NCBI RefSeq assembly: GCF_018598555.1
Contig: NZ_JAHEWN010000019.1
Location: forward strand, 1 to 55,289
Length of the DNA: 55,289 bases
Reading direction: 5' to 3'
DNA from: Curtobacterium aurantiacum
Lineage (GTDB): Bacteria > Actinomycetota > Actinomycetes > Actinomycetales > Microbacteriaceae
In this document: piece by piece, positions 45,600 to 55,289 of the stretch
Numbering within the stretch: position 1 is the first letter of the stretch
Layout of the letters: each line of letters begins with the position of its first letter
The notes under the pieces: generated by a model
Told to the model about the DNA's origin: nothing
Databases searched by the model: none
The model's input: the letters and a program-made list of their open reading frames with translations, nothing else
Translations under genes and position numbers: made by a program

Positions 45600-45960
45600 G
45601 CCCGGGCGCTTGCGCCGAGAGGGCACGAACTGTCAGCTGCGGCCCCGCCAGGTGACACTTTCTGCACCCGCCGCGGCTCGTATGCGGCGTGTCCTGCCCT
45701 CTCGGCGCCGCGCCCCGCGCGTGTCGCGACCCGCTGCCGGCCTGGAGGCGCGGGGCGGCCCCGCCCCGCGCCTGGCCTCCGGCACGCCCGGGCGCTTGGG
45801 CCGAGGGGGCACGAACTGTCGGCTGCGGCGCCGCCAGGCGACACTTTCTGCACCCGCCGCGGCTCGCATGCGGCGTGTCCTGCCCACTCGGCGGCGCGCC
45901 GCGCGCGTGTCGCGACCGGCTGCCAGCCTGGAGGCGCGGTGCGGCCCCGCCCCGCGCCTG
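45600..45960. repeat. Two ~186-bp tandem units with nested inverted repeats (AACTGTCG family)
   Basis: Unit 1 has perfect 14-base outer arms, 45612-45625 and 45695-45708 (GCGCCGAGAGGGCA and its complement), and inner TGTCA (45631-45635) with TGACA (45653-45657). Unit 2 starts near 45788 with imperfect arms. The shared core CACGAACTGTC is at 186-base spacing. Each unit ends in a GC-rich string with CCTGGAGGC. The gap between rluD and dnaE (45597-46001) has no convincing gene. Confidence 0.8.
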
Positions 45961-46001
45961 ACGTCCGCCCCGACGCGCGCGGGAATGTGGGCGGCCGCGG
46001 T

Positions 46002-46007
46002 TAGGCT
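46002..46007 (+). promoter_or_regulatory. -10 box for dnaE
   Basis: TAGGCT fits TANNNT and lies 39 bases before the dnaE GTG. A GGAGG ribosome site follows. The -35 is not clear. Confidence 0.4.
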
Positions 46008-46046
46008 GTTCCCACCCCGAAGCAGACCGTACGAACCGGAGGTTCC

Positions 46047-49577
<3,531 letters not shown>

Positions 49578-49627
49578 CGACGGACCACGGCCGGAGGGGA
49601 CAGCCGCCGGCGACCACGAGGCCTCGG

Positions 49628-49633
49628 TAAGAT
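49628..49633 (+). promoter_or_regulatory. -10 box of a likely leaderless hisD promoter
   Basis: TAAGAT ends eight bases before the ATG at 49642, with no ribosome site. A second ATG follows immediately (ATGATG). Confidence 0.45.
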
Positions 49634-49641
49634 CGTCCCCG

Positions 49642-50949
49642 ATGATGCAGCGAATCGACCTCCGCGGCGGCCTCCCCGCCCGTGCCGAACTCCTCCGACT
49701 CATGCCCCGTGCCGCGGGTGACGTGTCGCACGCGGTCGACGCCGCGCGCGAGCTCGTCGAGGACGTCCGACACCGTGGTGCCGCGGCGCTGCACGACCAG
49801 GCCGAGCGCTTCGACGGCGGGGCCCCCGCGACCGTGCGGGTGCCCGCCGCCGAGATCGCCGCAGCAGTGGCCGGACTCACCCCCGAGCTCCGCGAAGCAC
49901 TGGACGAGGCCATCCGCCGCGTCCGCGCCGCGAGTGCCGCGCAGATCCCCGCCGCCGCCGTGACGACCCTGGCCGACGGCGCCGAGGTCCACCAGCGCTG
50001 GCAGCCGATGCGCCGCGTCGGGCTCTACGTGCCCGGTGGCAAGGCCGTCTACCCGTCCAGCGTCGTGATGAACGTCGTTGCGGCCCAGGTCGCGGGCGTT
50101 GCCTCGATCGCCCTGGTGTCGCCGCCGCAGCGCGACCACGGCGGTGCGGTGCACCCGACGATCCTCGCCGCGGCGGGGCTGCTCGGCGTCGACGAGGTCT
50201 ACGCGATGGGCGGCGCCGGAGCCGTCGGCGCGCTGGCGTACGGCGTCGCCGAGATCGACCTCGAGCCGGTCGACCTGGTCACCGGGCCGGGCAACAACTA
50301 CGTCGCCGCAGCCAAGCGCCTGGTGCGCGGTGTGGTGGGCATCGACTCCGAGGCGGGGGCGACCGAGATCCTCGTGATCGCGGACGACACCGCCGACGCC
50401 GGGTTCGTGGCCGCCGACCTCATCAGCCAGGCCGAGCACGACGAGCAGGCCGGCAGCGTCCTGGTGACGACGTCCGCGGCGTTCGCCGACGCGGTGGAAG
50501 CCGCCATTCCGGAACGCACGGCGGTGCTCGGGACGGCCACGCGCCTCCAGACCGCCCTGGACGGCCCGCAGTCCGCGATCGTCCTGGTGGACTCGCTGAC
50601 CGACGCGGCGACCGTGAGCAACGCGTACGGGCCGGAGCACCTCGAGATCCAGACGGTCGACGACGACGCCGTGCTGTCCGAGATCGACGCCGCCGGTGCG
50701 GTGTTCGTCGGGCCGCACACACCGGTGAGCCTGGGGGACTACCTGGCCGGGTCGAACCACGTGCTGCCGACCGGCGGCCAGGCCCGCTTCGGGTCCGGGC
50801 TGTCCGCATCGACGTTCCTGCGGCCCCAGCAGATCGTCCGGTACACGCCCGAGGCGCTGGCCGAGGTCGCGCCGCACATCGTCGCGCTGTCCACCGAGGA
50901 GCAGCTCCCCGCGCACGGGGCCGCGGTGACGGAGCGGACGAACCGATAG
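49642..50949 (+). CDS. hisD: Histidinol dehydrogenase
   Basis: Last step of histidine synthesis: oxidises L-histidinol to L-histidine with NAD and zinc. The 435 residues show family marks [51 protein letters not shown] and the catalytic and metal-site string [12 protein letters not shown]. Length is typical. It may start at ATG 49642 or 49645. The rest of the his operon may lie outside the window; hisD next to dnaE and nrdR is a common actinobacterial arrangement. Confidence 0.97.
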   Translation: MMQRIDLRGGLPARAELLRLMPRAAGDVSHAVDAARELVEDVRHRGAAALHDQAERFDGGAPATVRVPAAEIAAAVAGLTPELREALDEAIRRVRAASAAQIPAAAVTTLADGAEVHQRWQPMRRVGLYVPGGKAVYPSSVVMNVVAAQVAGVASIALVSPPQRDHGGAVHPTILAAAGLLGVDEVYAMGGAGAVGALAYGVAEIDLEPVDLVTGPGNNYVAAAKRLVRGVVGIDSEAGATEILVIADDTADAGFVAADLISQAEHDEQAGSVLVTTSAAFADAVEAAIPERTAVLGTATRLQTALDGPQSAIVLVDSLTDAATVSNAYGPEHLEIQTVDDDAVLSEIDAAGAVFVGPHTPVSLGDYLAGSNHVLPTGGQARFGSGLSASTFLRPQQIVRYTPEALAEVAPHIVALSTEEQLPAHGAAVTERTNR

Positions 50950-50962
50950 CCTGGGGAACGAC

Positions 50963-51463
50963 ATGTTCTGCCCCTTCTGCCGCCATCCGGACTCCCGCGT
51001 CGTCGACTCACGGACGAGCGACGACGGAACCTCCATCCGTCGCCGTCGCCAGTGCCCCAACTGCGGTCGGCGGTTCTCGACGACCGAGACCGCATCGCTC
51101 AACGTCGTGAAGCGCAACGGCGTCACCGAGCCGTTCAGCCGCGACAAGATCGTCTCCGGCGTGCGCAAGGCATGCCAGGGACGCCCGGTCACCGACGGCG
51201 ACCTGGCCGTGCTCGCGCAGCGCGTCGAGGAGACCGTGCGGTCCTCGGGCTCCAGCCAGATCGACGCGAACGACATCGGCCTCGCGATCCTCGCGCCGCT
51301 GCGCGAGCTCGACGAGGTCGCCTACCTGCGGTTCGCGAGCGTCTACCAGGCGTTCGACTCGCTCGAGGACTTCGAGGACGCCATCGGCCAGCTCCGTCGC
51401 GACCACCACGGGGCGGCCGACACGGCCGCCGGGTCGTCCGCACCGTCCGGCACCCGCGCGTGA
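50963..51463 (+). CDS. nrdR: Ribonucleotide reductase repressor NrdR
   Basis: A zinc-ribbon, ATP-cone repressor of ribonucleotide reductase genes. The 166 residues have two CxxC pairs for zinc ([12 protein letters not shown] and QCPNCGRRF) and an ATP-cone ([29 protein letters not shown] in parts). ATG 50963 has a GGGGAACG site and a TAGCCT -10 box (50947-50952). The C-terminus has an added Ala/Ser tail. It overlaps pyrD by four bases. Confidence 0.97.
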   Translation: MFCPFCRHPDSRVVDSRTSDDGTSIRRRRQCPNCGRRFSTTETASLNVVKRNGVTEPFSRDKIVSGVRKACQGRPVTDGDLAVLAQRVEETVRSSGSSQIDANDIGLAILAPLRELDEVAYLRFASVYQAFDSLEDFEDAIGQLRRDHHGAADTAAGSSAPSGTRA

Positions 51464-52536
51464 GCGGCATCGCCGAACGCATCGTGCGTGGCGGCTACCG
51501 CGTCGTGTTCCGCTCCGTGTTCGCGAACATGGACCCGGAGCGCGCCCACCACCTGGCGTTCGCCGTCATCGCGGGGCTGCCGCGCGTGCCGTTCCTGAGC
51601 GGCGTCGTCGAGCGCTACTGCCGTCCCCCGGCGGCCGACGGCGTCACCACGATGGGCATCCACTTCCCGTCGCGTTTCGGCCTCGCGGCCGGGTTCGACA
51701 AGGACGCCCGCGGCATCGCCGGTCTCGGCCTGCTCGGTTTCGGCCACGTCGAGGTCGGCACCATCACCGCCAAGCCGCAGCCCGGCAACGAGCGTCCGCG
51801 CCTGTTCCGACTGATCGGCGACCGCGCCCTGATCAACCGGATGGGCTTCAACAACCACGGGGCCGCAGCGGCCGCGCGGCGTCTCGAGCGTGCCCGCCGC
51901 AACCCGGGTCGACCCGTCATCGGCGTGAACATCGGCAAGAGCCGGGTCGTCGCGGTCGAAGACGCCATCGACGACTACCTCGAGTCCACGCGACGCCTCG
52001 CGACGTTCGCCGACTACCTGGCGGTCAACGTCAGCTCGCCGAACACGCCCGGGCTGCGCGGACTGCAGGAACTCGACCAGCTCCGGCCGCTGCTGTCCGC
52101 CGTCCGCGATGCCGCCGGACGAACTCCGGTGCTCGTCAAGATCGCGCCGGACCTGACCGACGAGCAGATCGACGCGATCGCGGGCCTCGCGGTCGAGCTC
52201 GGGCTGTCCGGCGTGATCGCGAACAACACGACGATCTCCCGCGAGGGCCTGACCACCGACCCGTCCGACGTCGAGGCGATGGGTGCCGGGGGCCTCTCCG
52301 GTGCGCCCGTCGCCGCCCGCTCGCTCGAGGTGCTGCGCCGCGTCCGCTCCGTCGTGCCGGCGGACTTCTGCGTCATCGCCGTCGGCGGGGTGACCACGGA
52401 GCAGGACGTGCAGGACCGCATCGAGGCCGGAGCCACGCTCGTGCAGGGCTACACCGCCTTCCTCTACGAGGGACCGACCTGGGCCGCCCGCATCAACCGC
52501 CTGCGGCGTCGTCGGCTGCGTCGCGCTGCGCGGTAG
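51460..52536 (+). CDS. pyrD: Class 2 (quinone-dependent) dihydroorotate dehydrogenase
   Basis: Oxidises dihydroorotate to orotate in pyrimidine synthesis, passing electrons to the quinone pool. The 358 residues have the N-terminal membrane-binding helices of class 2, then [17 protein letters not shown], the active-site loop [17 protein letters not shown] with the class 2 Ser, [11 protein letters not shown] and [12 protein letters not shown] 51460 overlaps nrdR by four bases. A perfect 24-bp terminator hairpin follows ten bases after the stop. The C-terminus is Arg-rich. Confidence 0.97.
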   Translation: MSGIAERIVRGGYRVVFRSVFANMDPERAHHLAFAVIAGLPRVPFLSGVVERYCRPPAADGVTTMGIHFPSRFGLAAGFDKDARGIAGLGLLGFGHVEVGTITAKPQPGNERPRLFRLIGDRALINRMGFNNHGAAAAARRLERARRNPGRPVIGVNIGKSRVVAVEDAIDDYLESTRRLATFADYLAVNVSSPNTPGLRGLQELDQLRPLLSAVRDAAGRTPVLVKIAPDLTDEQIDAIAGLAVELGLSGVIANNTTISREGLTTDPSDVEAMGAGGLSGAPVAARSLEVLRRVRSVVPADFCVIAVGGVTTEQDVQDRIEAGATLVQGYTAFLYEGPTWAARINRLRRRRLRRAAR

Positions 52537-52546
52537 ACGCGACCAC

Positions 52547-52598
52547 ACGACGGACGGGAGGCCCGTGGCGACACCGCCACGGGCCTCCCGTCCGTCGT
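52547..52598 (+). terminator. Perfect 24-bp terminator after pyrD
   Basis: Positions 52547-52570 and 52575-52598 are exact complements with a four-base loop. It shares GACGGACGGGAGGCCCG with the terminators at 18.8 and 22.9 kb. There is no U-tract. Confidence 0.75.
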
Positions 52599-52617
52599 GG
52601 GGGGCGCGCCCACGGCC

Positions 52618-52678
52618 GCTTCGTGAGCAGCGGTGGTCGGGTGCGCCGCGCCCACCCGACCATTCCTGCTCACGAAGC
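52618..52678. repeat. Nested inverted repeat between two terminators
   Basis: GCTTCGTGAGCAG (52618-52630) pairs with CTGCTCACGAAGC (52666-52678), and an inner GGTCGGGTG pairs with CACCCGACC near 52635-52660. It is built like the AACTGTCG family but with different sequence. Confidence 0.65.
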
Positions 52679-52703
52679 ACGAGCGGGGGAGTGGGGAGTG
52701 GGA

Positions 52704-52745
52704 ACGACGAAGCGCCGCCCGGCAGGCCGGGCGGCGCTTCGTCGT
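52704..52745 (-). terminator. Perfect 20-bp terminator after the DUF3043 gene
   Basis: Positions 52704-52723 and 52726-52745 are exact complements around a two-base loop. It lies ten bases past the stop of the minus-strand DUF3043 gene. Confidence 0.75.
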
Positions 52746-52755
52746 GTGCGTGTGC

Positions 52756-53331
52756 CTAGAGCGTGGGGTACTGCCCGCGCCGGACCTGGGGCTTCGGCAG
52801 CCGCAGGAAGCGCAGCTGCCACGCCCGCGTGAGGATGTAGAGGAACGTGCCGCGCTGGAACTCGCCGAACTTGGTGGTGAGCTTGCGGCGGAGCGACAGC
52901 CAGAGCACCACGCAGTCGATGATGAACAGCGCCACGAACGCCCACACCAGCAGGAGCGAGTAGGACGCCACGACGGTTTGCGCGGCCGCGAACCCGACGA
53001 TCAGGAACAGCACGAGCACGGGCATCATGACCTCGCCGACGTTCCAGCGGGCGTCGATCCAGTCGCGGACGAAGCGTCGCTGCTCACCGCGGTCCTTCGC
53101 GGGCAGGTAGCGCTCTTCGCCGTTGGCCATGCCGACCCGGGCGCGCTCGCGCTCCGAGTTGAGACGGGCGCGGGCGGCCTTCTTGTCGACCGGCGTGTTG
53201 CCGACGAGGGGGCGGCGGTTCGCTGCCTCTCGCTCGCGGCGGGACGGCGTGGGGCGGCCCTTGCCCTGCTCGAGGAGCTCGGCCTCGGTCGGGTTCACGG
53301 TCGTGTTGGTCTTGGGGGCTGCCTTCGCCAC
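52756..53331 (-). CDS. DUF3043 membrane protein
   Basis: A 191-residue actinobacterial protein of unknown function. A highly charged cytosolic N-terminus (about 100 residues, with KGRPTPSRREREAANRRPL typical of DUF3043) precedes two membrane helices (about 102-120 and 124-143) and a basic C-terminal part (RRKLTTKFGEFQRGTFLYILTRAWQLRFLRLPKP in parts). It starts at GTG 53331 and is divergent from the peptidase gene, 52 bases away. The gene often lies near cytochrome oxidase genes in actinobacteria. Confidence 0.88.
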   Translation of the reverse strand: MAKAAPKTNTTVNPTEAELLEQGKGRPTPSRREREAANRRPLVGNTPVDKKAARARLNSERERARVGMANGEERYLPAKDRGEQRRFVRDWIDARWNVGEVMMPVLVLFLIVGFAAAQTVVASYSLLLVWAFVALFIIDCVVLWLSLRRKLTTKFGEFQRGTFLYILTRAWQLRFLRLPKPQVRRGQYPTL

Positions 53332-53370
53332 GGTGCGTTCCTAACGGCGGTGTGCGTGCGGGATCTCCTC

Positions 53371-53376
53371 TAGATT
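53371..53376 (+). promoter_or_regulatory. -10 box of a leaderless peptidase promoter
   Basis: TAGATT ends seven bases before the ATG at 53384, with no ribosome site. Confidence 0.55.
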
Positions 53377-53383
53377 ACCGGGC

Positions 53384-54835
53384 ATGACCGACACCGAACA
53401 GCACAGCCCCGCGACCGACCCCGCGCTCCTCGACGCCCTGCGCGAACACGTGCAGGGGGCGCTGCCCACGACGATCGCCGACCTGTCCGCGCTGGTGCGC
53501 CTGCCGTCGGTGTCCTGGTCGGCCTTCGACCCGGCGAACGTGCGCGCGAGTGCCGAGGCGGTCGCCGACCTCGCACGGTCCACGGGGGTCTTCGGGGCGG
53601 ACGACGTGCGCATCGTGCGCTCGGCGGTGTCCGGGGCGACCGCGGACGTCGCCGAGGCGGACGCCGAGTCCGAGCTCGGTCAGCCGGCCGTCCTCGCGGT
53701 CCGTCCGGCTCGGAACGGGAAGCCGACCGTGATGCTCTACGCGCACCACGACGTGCAGCCGCAGGGCGACGAGGCCCTGTGGGAGACGCCGCCGTTCGAG
53801 CCGACGCTCCGCGGTGACCGCCTGTACGGTCGCGGCGCCTCGGACGACAAGGCCGGTGTGATGACGCACATCGCGTCGCTCCGTGCCGTGCACGCCCAGT
53901 TCGGTGACGACCTCGACCTTGGGATCGTGCTCTTCGTCGAGGGCGAGGAGGAGTTCGGCTCCCGCTCGTTCCGCACGTTCCTGCGCGAGCAGAAGGAGCA
54001 CCTCGCCGCCGACGTCATCGTCGTGGCGGACAGCGACAACTGGTCGACCGAGGTGCCGTCGATCACGGTCTCGCTGCGCGGCAACGTCACCTTCAAGCTC
54101 ACGCTGACCACGCTCGAGCACGCCAGTCACAGCGGCATGTTCGGGGGAGCGGCCCCGGACGCGATGATCCCGATGGTCAAGCTGCTCGCCTCGCTGCACG
54201 ACGCCGACGGGTCGGTCGCGGTCGACGGGCTGACCTCGTACGAGGCCGACGTCCCCTCGCGCACGGACGAGGAGCTCGCCGCCGATGCCGCCCTGGTCCC
54301 CGGAGTGCGCCCGATCGGTACCGGCGCCGTCCTGTCGCGCATGTGGTTCCAGCCGTCGATCACGGTGACGGGCATGGACGTGCCGAGTGTCGCGAACGCG
54401 TCCAACACCTTGCTGCCCACGGTCTCCGCACGCGTGTCCGTCCGCGTCGCCCCCGGACAGGACGCGCGCGAGGCCTCCGCGGCCGTCGAACGGCACCTGC
54501 GCGAGCACGTCCCGTTCGGTGCGCGGATGGAGATCACCGAGCCGGACAGCGGCGACGGCTTCCTCGTCGACACCGCAGGCTGGGCCGTCCAGGAGGCCCG
54601 CACGGCGATGCGTGAGGGCTGGGGCGCCGAGGCGGTCGAGCAGGGCATCGGCGGGTCGATCCCGTTCGTGTCGGACCTCGCCGCGGAGTTCCCGGAGGCG
54701 CAGATCCTGGTCACCGGCGTCGAGGACCCGGACACCCGGGCGCACAGCCCGAACGAGTCGCAGCACCTCGGTGTCCTGCACCGTGCCATCGCGTCCGAGA
54801 CGATCCTGCTCGCCAGGCTCGCGACGCGCAGCTGA
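53384..54835 (+). CDS. M20-family metallodipeptidase
   Basis: A zinc peptidase of 483 residues, probably cytosolic. Metal-site motifs are YAHHDVQPQGD, GRGASDDKAGV and VEGEEEFGS; the latter holds the catalytic Glu pair. A dimerisation domain is inserted in the middle (about 200-340), as in CNDP/PepV-like M20 enzymes, and a C-terminal GIGGSIPFVSDLAAEFP string completes the site. Likely substrates are dipeptides. The mRNA is predicted leaderless. It is followed by the A-type Fe-S carrier after 58 bases. Confidence 0.93.
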   Translation: MTDTEQHSPATDPALLDALREHVQGALPTTIADLSALVRLPSVSWSAFDPANVRASAEAVADLARSTGVFGADDVRIVRSAVSGATADVAEADAESELGQPAVLAVRPARNGKPTVMLYAHHDVQPQGDEALWETPPFEPTLRGDRLYGRGASDDKAGVMTHIASLRAVHAQFGDDLDLGIVLFVEGEEEFGSRSFRTFLREQKEHLAADVIVVADSDNWSTEVPSITVSLRGNVTFKLTLTTLEHASHSGMFGGAAPDAMIPMVKLLASLHDADGSVAVDGLTSYEADVPSRTDEELAADAALVPGVRPIGTGAVLSRMWFQPSITVTGMDVPSVANASNTLLPTVSARVSVRVAPGQDAREASAAVERHLREHVPFGARMEITEPDSGDGFLVDTAGWAVQEARTAMREGWGAEAVEQGIGGSIPFVSDLAAEFPEAQILVTGVEDPDTRAHSPNESQHLGVLHRAIASETILLARLATRS

Positions 54836-54842
54836 GGGTGCT

Positions 54843-54848
54843 TACAAT
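54843..54848 (+). promoter_or_regulatory. Candidate -10 box for the Fe-S carrier gene
   Basis: TACAAT lies 45 bases before the ATG at 54894. A strong GGAGGGAG ribosome site follows. Confidence 0.4.
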
Positions 54849-54893
54849 CGACGCCAGGCGCGGTGACCAGCACCGCCCGGAGGGAGACGCGCG

Positions 54894-55262
54894 ATGAGCG
54901 ACACCATCACCGAAGCACCGGCGACCGGAACCCCGTCGCACGGCGTCCTCCTGAGCGACGCCGCTGCCGGCAAGGTGGCGAGCCTGCTCGAGCAGGAGGG
55001 CCGCGACGACCTGCGCCTGCGCCTCGCCGTCCAGCCCGGTGGCTGCTCGGGCCTGATCTACCAGCTGTACTTCGACGAGCGCATGCTCGACGGTGACGTC
55101 ACCGCCGAGTTCGACGGGGTCGAGGTCGTCGTCGACAAGATGAGCGTCCCGTACCTCGACGGTGCGACGATCGACTTCGAGGACACGATCCAGAAGCAGG
55201 GCTTCACGATCGACAACCCGAACGCGCAGGGCAGCTGCGCGTGCGGCGACAGCTTCCACTGA
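54894..55262 (+). CDS. erpA: A-type iron-sulfur cluster insertion protein
   Basis: Carries and inserts Fe-S clusters into target enzymes. The 122 residues have the three conserved Cys: GGCSG in the middle and CACG near the C-terminus (NAQGSCACGDSF). The fold is IscA/ErpA-like (RLRLAVQPGGCSGLIYQLYFDE in parts; VPYLDGATIDFEDTIQKQGFTIDNPNA in parts). It matches Rv2204c in mycobacteria by position near an M20 peptidase and, usually, cytochrome oxidase genes, which would lie past the window. ATG 54894 has GGAGGGAG about seven bases upstream. Confidence 0.95.
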   Translation: MSDTITEAPATGTPSHGVLLSDAAAGKVASLLEQEGRDDLRLRLAVQPGGCSGLIYQLYFDERMLDGDVTAEFDGVEVVVDKMSVPYLDGATIDFEDTIQKQGFTIDNPNAQGSCACGDSFH

Positions 55263-55289
55263 TCGCCAGCTGATCCGACACGCGAGCGG

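Overview
This window is one continuous stretch of chromosome from a high-GC actinobacterium. Gene order, codon use, frequent GTG/TTG starts and frequent predicted leaderless starts (a TANNNT -10 box 6-8 bases before the first codon) all fit Actinobacteria. The gene set and the unusual MurE specificity loop suggest the family Microbacteriaceae, possibly Curtobacterium; the genus is inference. No rRNA, tRNA, CRISPR array, transposase, integrase or phage gene was seen, so this is core chromosome. The non-genic interest lies in repeat-bearing intergenic regions.

Layout. (1) 1-7.1 kb: an unrecognised leaderless gene, an HtrA-type membrane serine protease, two FecCD siderophore permeases with a possible DtxR/IdeR box, and a GarA-like FHA gene followed by two MerR-type regulators. 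(2) 7.1-8.7 kb: a four-unit ~173-bp tandem repeat array, then an orphan ParA ATPase divergent from pyruvate carboxylase. (3) 8.7-13.4 kb: pyc, peptide deformylase, a doubtful small ORF and a hairpin-rich gap. (4) 13.4-25.2 kb: acyl-CoA synthetase, ROK glucokinase, PlsC, class II DAHP synthase, a PASTA Ser/Thr kinase (PknL-like), a LysM lytic protein, an Rv2175c-like DNA-binding protein, a polyprenyl diphosphate synthase and a DUF3040 protein. The order parallels the mycobacterial fadD15-plsC-aroG-pknL-Rv2175c-idsA2-Rv2169c neighbourhood. (5) 25.2-45.6 kb: a full division and cell wall (dcw) cluster, mraZ-rsmH-ftsL-ftsI-murE-murF-mraY-murD-ftsW-murG-murC-ftsQ-ftsZ-yggS-sepF-yggT-divIVA-lspA-rluD. 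Seven of its junctions overlap by 4-8 bp and one by 38 bp. (6) 46-55.3 kb: dnaE, hisD, nrdR, pyrD, a DUF3043 membrane protein, an M20 peptidase and an A-type Fe-S carrier.

How it works together. The dcw genes make lipid II (MurC-F, MraY, MurG), build septal wall (FtsW, FtsI) and assemble the divisome (FtsZ, SepF, FtsQ, FtsL, DivIVA). The nearby kinase, its likely Rv2175c-type partner, a LysM hydrolase-like protein and a polyprenyl diphosphate synthase all plausibly serve envelope growth.

Most notable: a family of nested inverted repeats with a shared core (AACTGTCG ... CGACAGTT) found at four separate intergenic sites, always 3' of a gene, as tandem units or singly; a second 37-bp palindromic repeat family; three 9-bp GTCACA-type direct repeats upstream of the LysM gene that resemble an MtrA site; and a MurE whose usual DNPR-type specificity loop reads DHHPR, which fits the unusual type B peptidoglycan of Microbacteriaceae.
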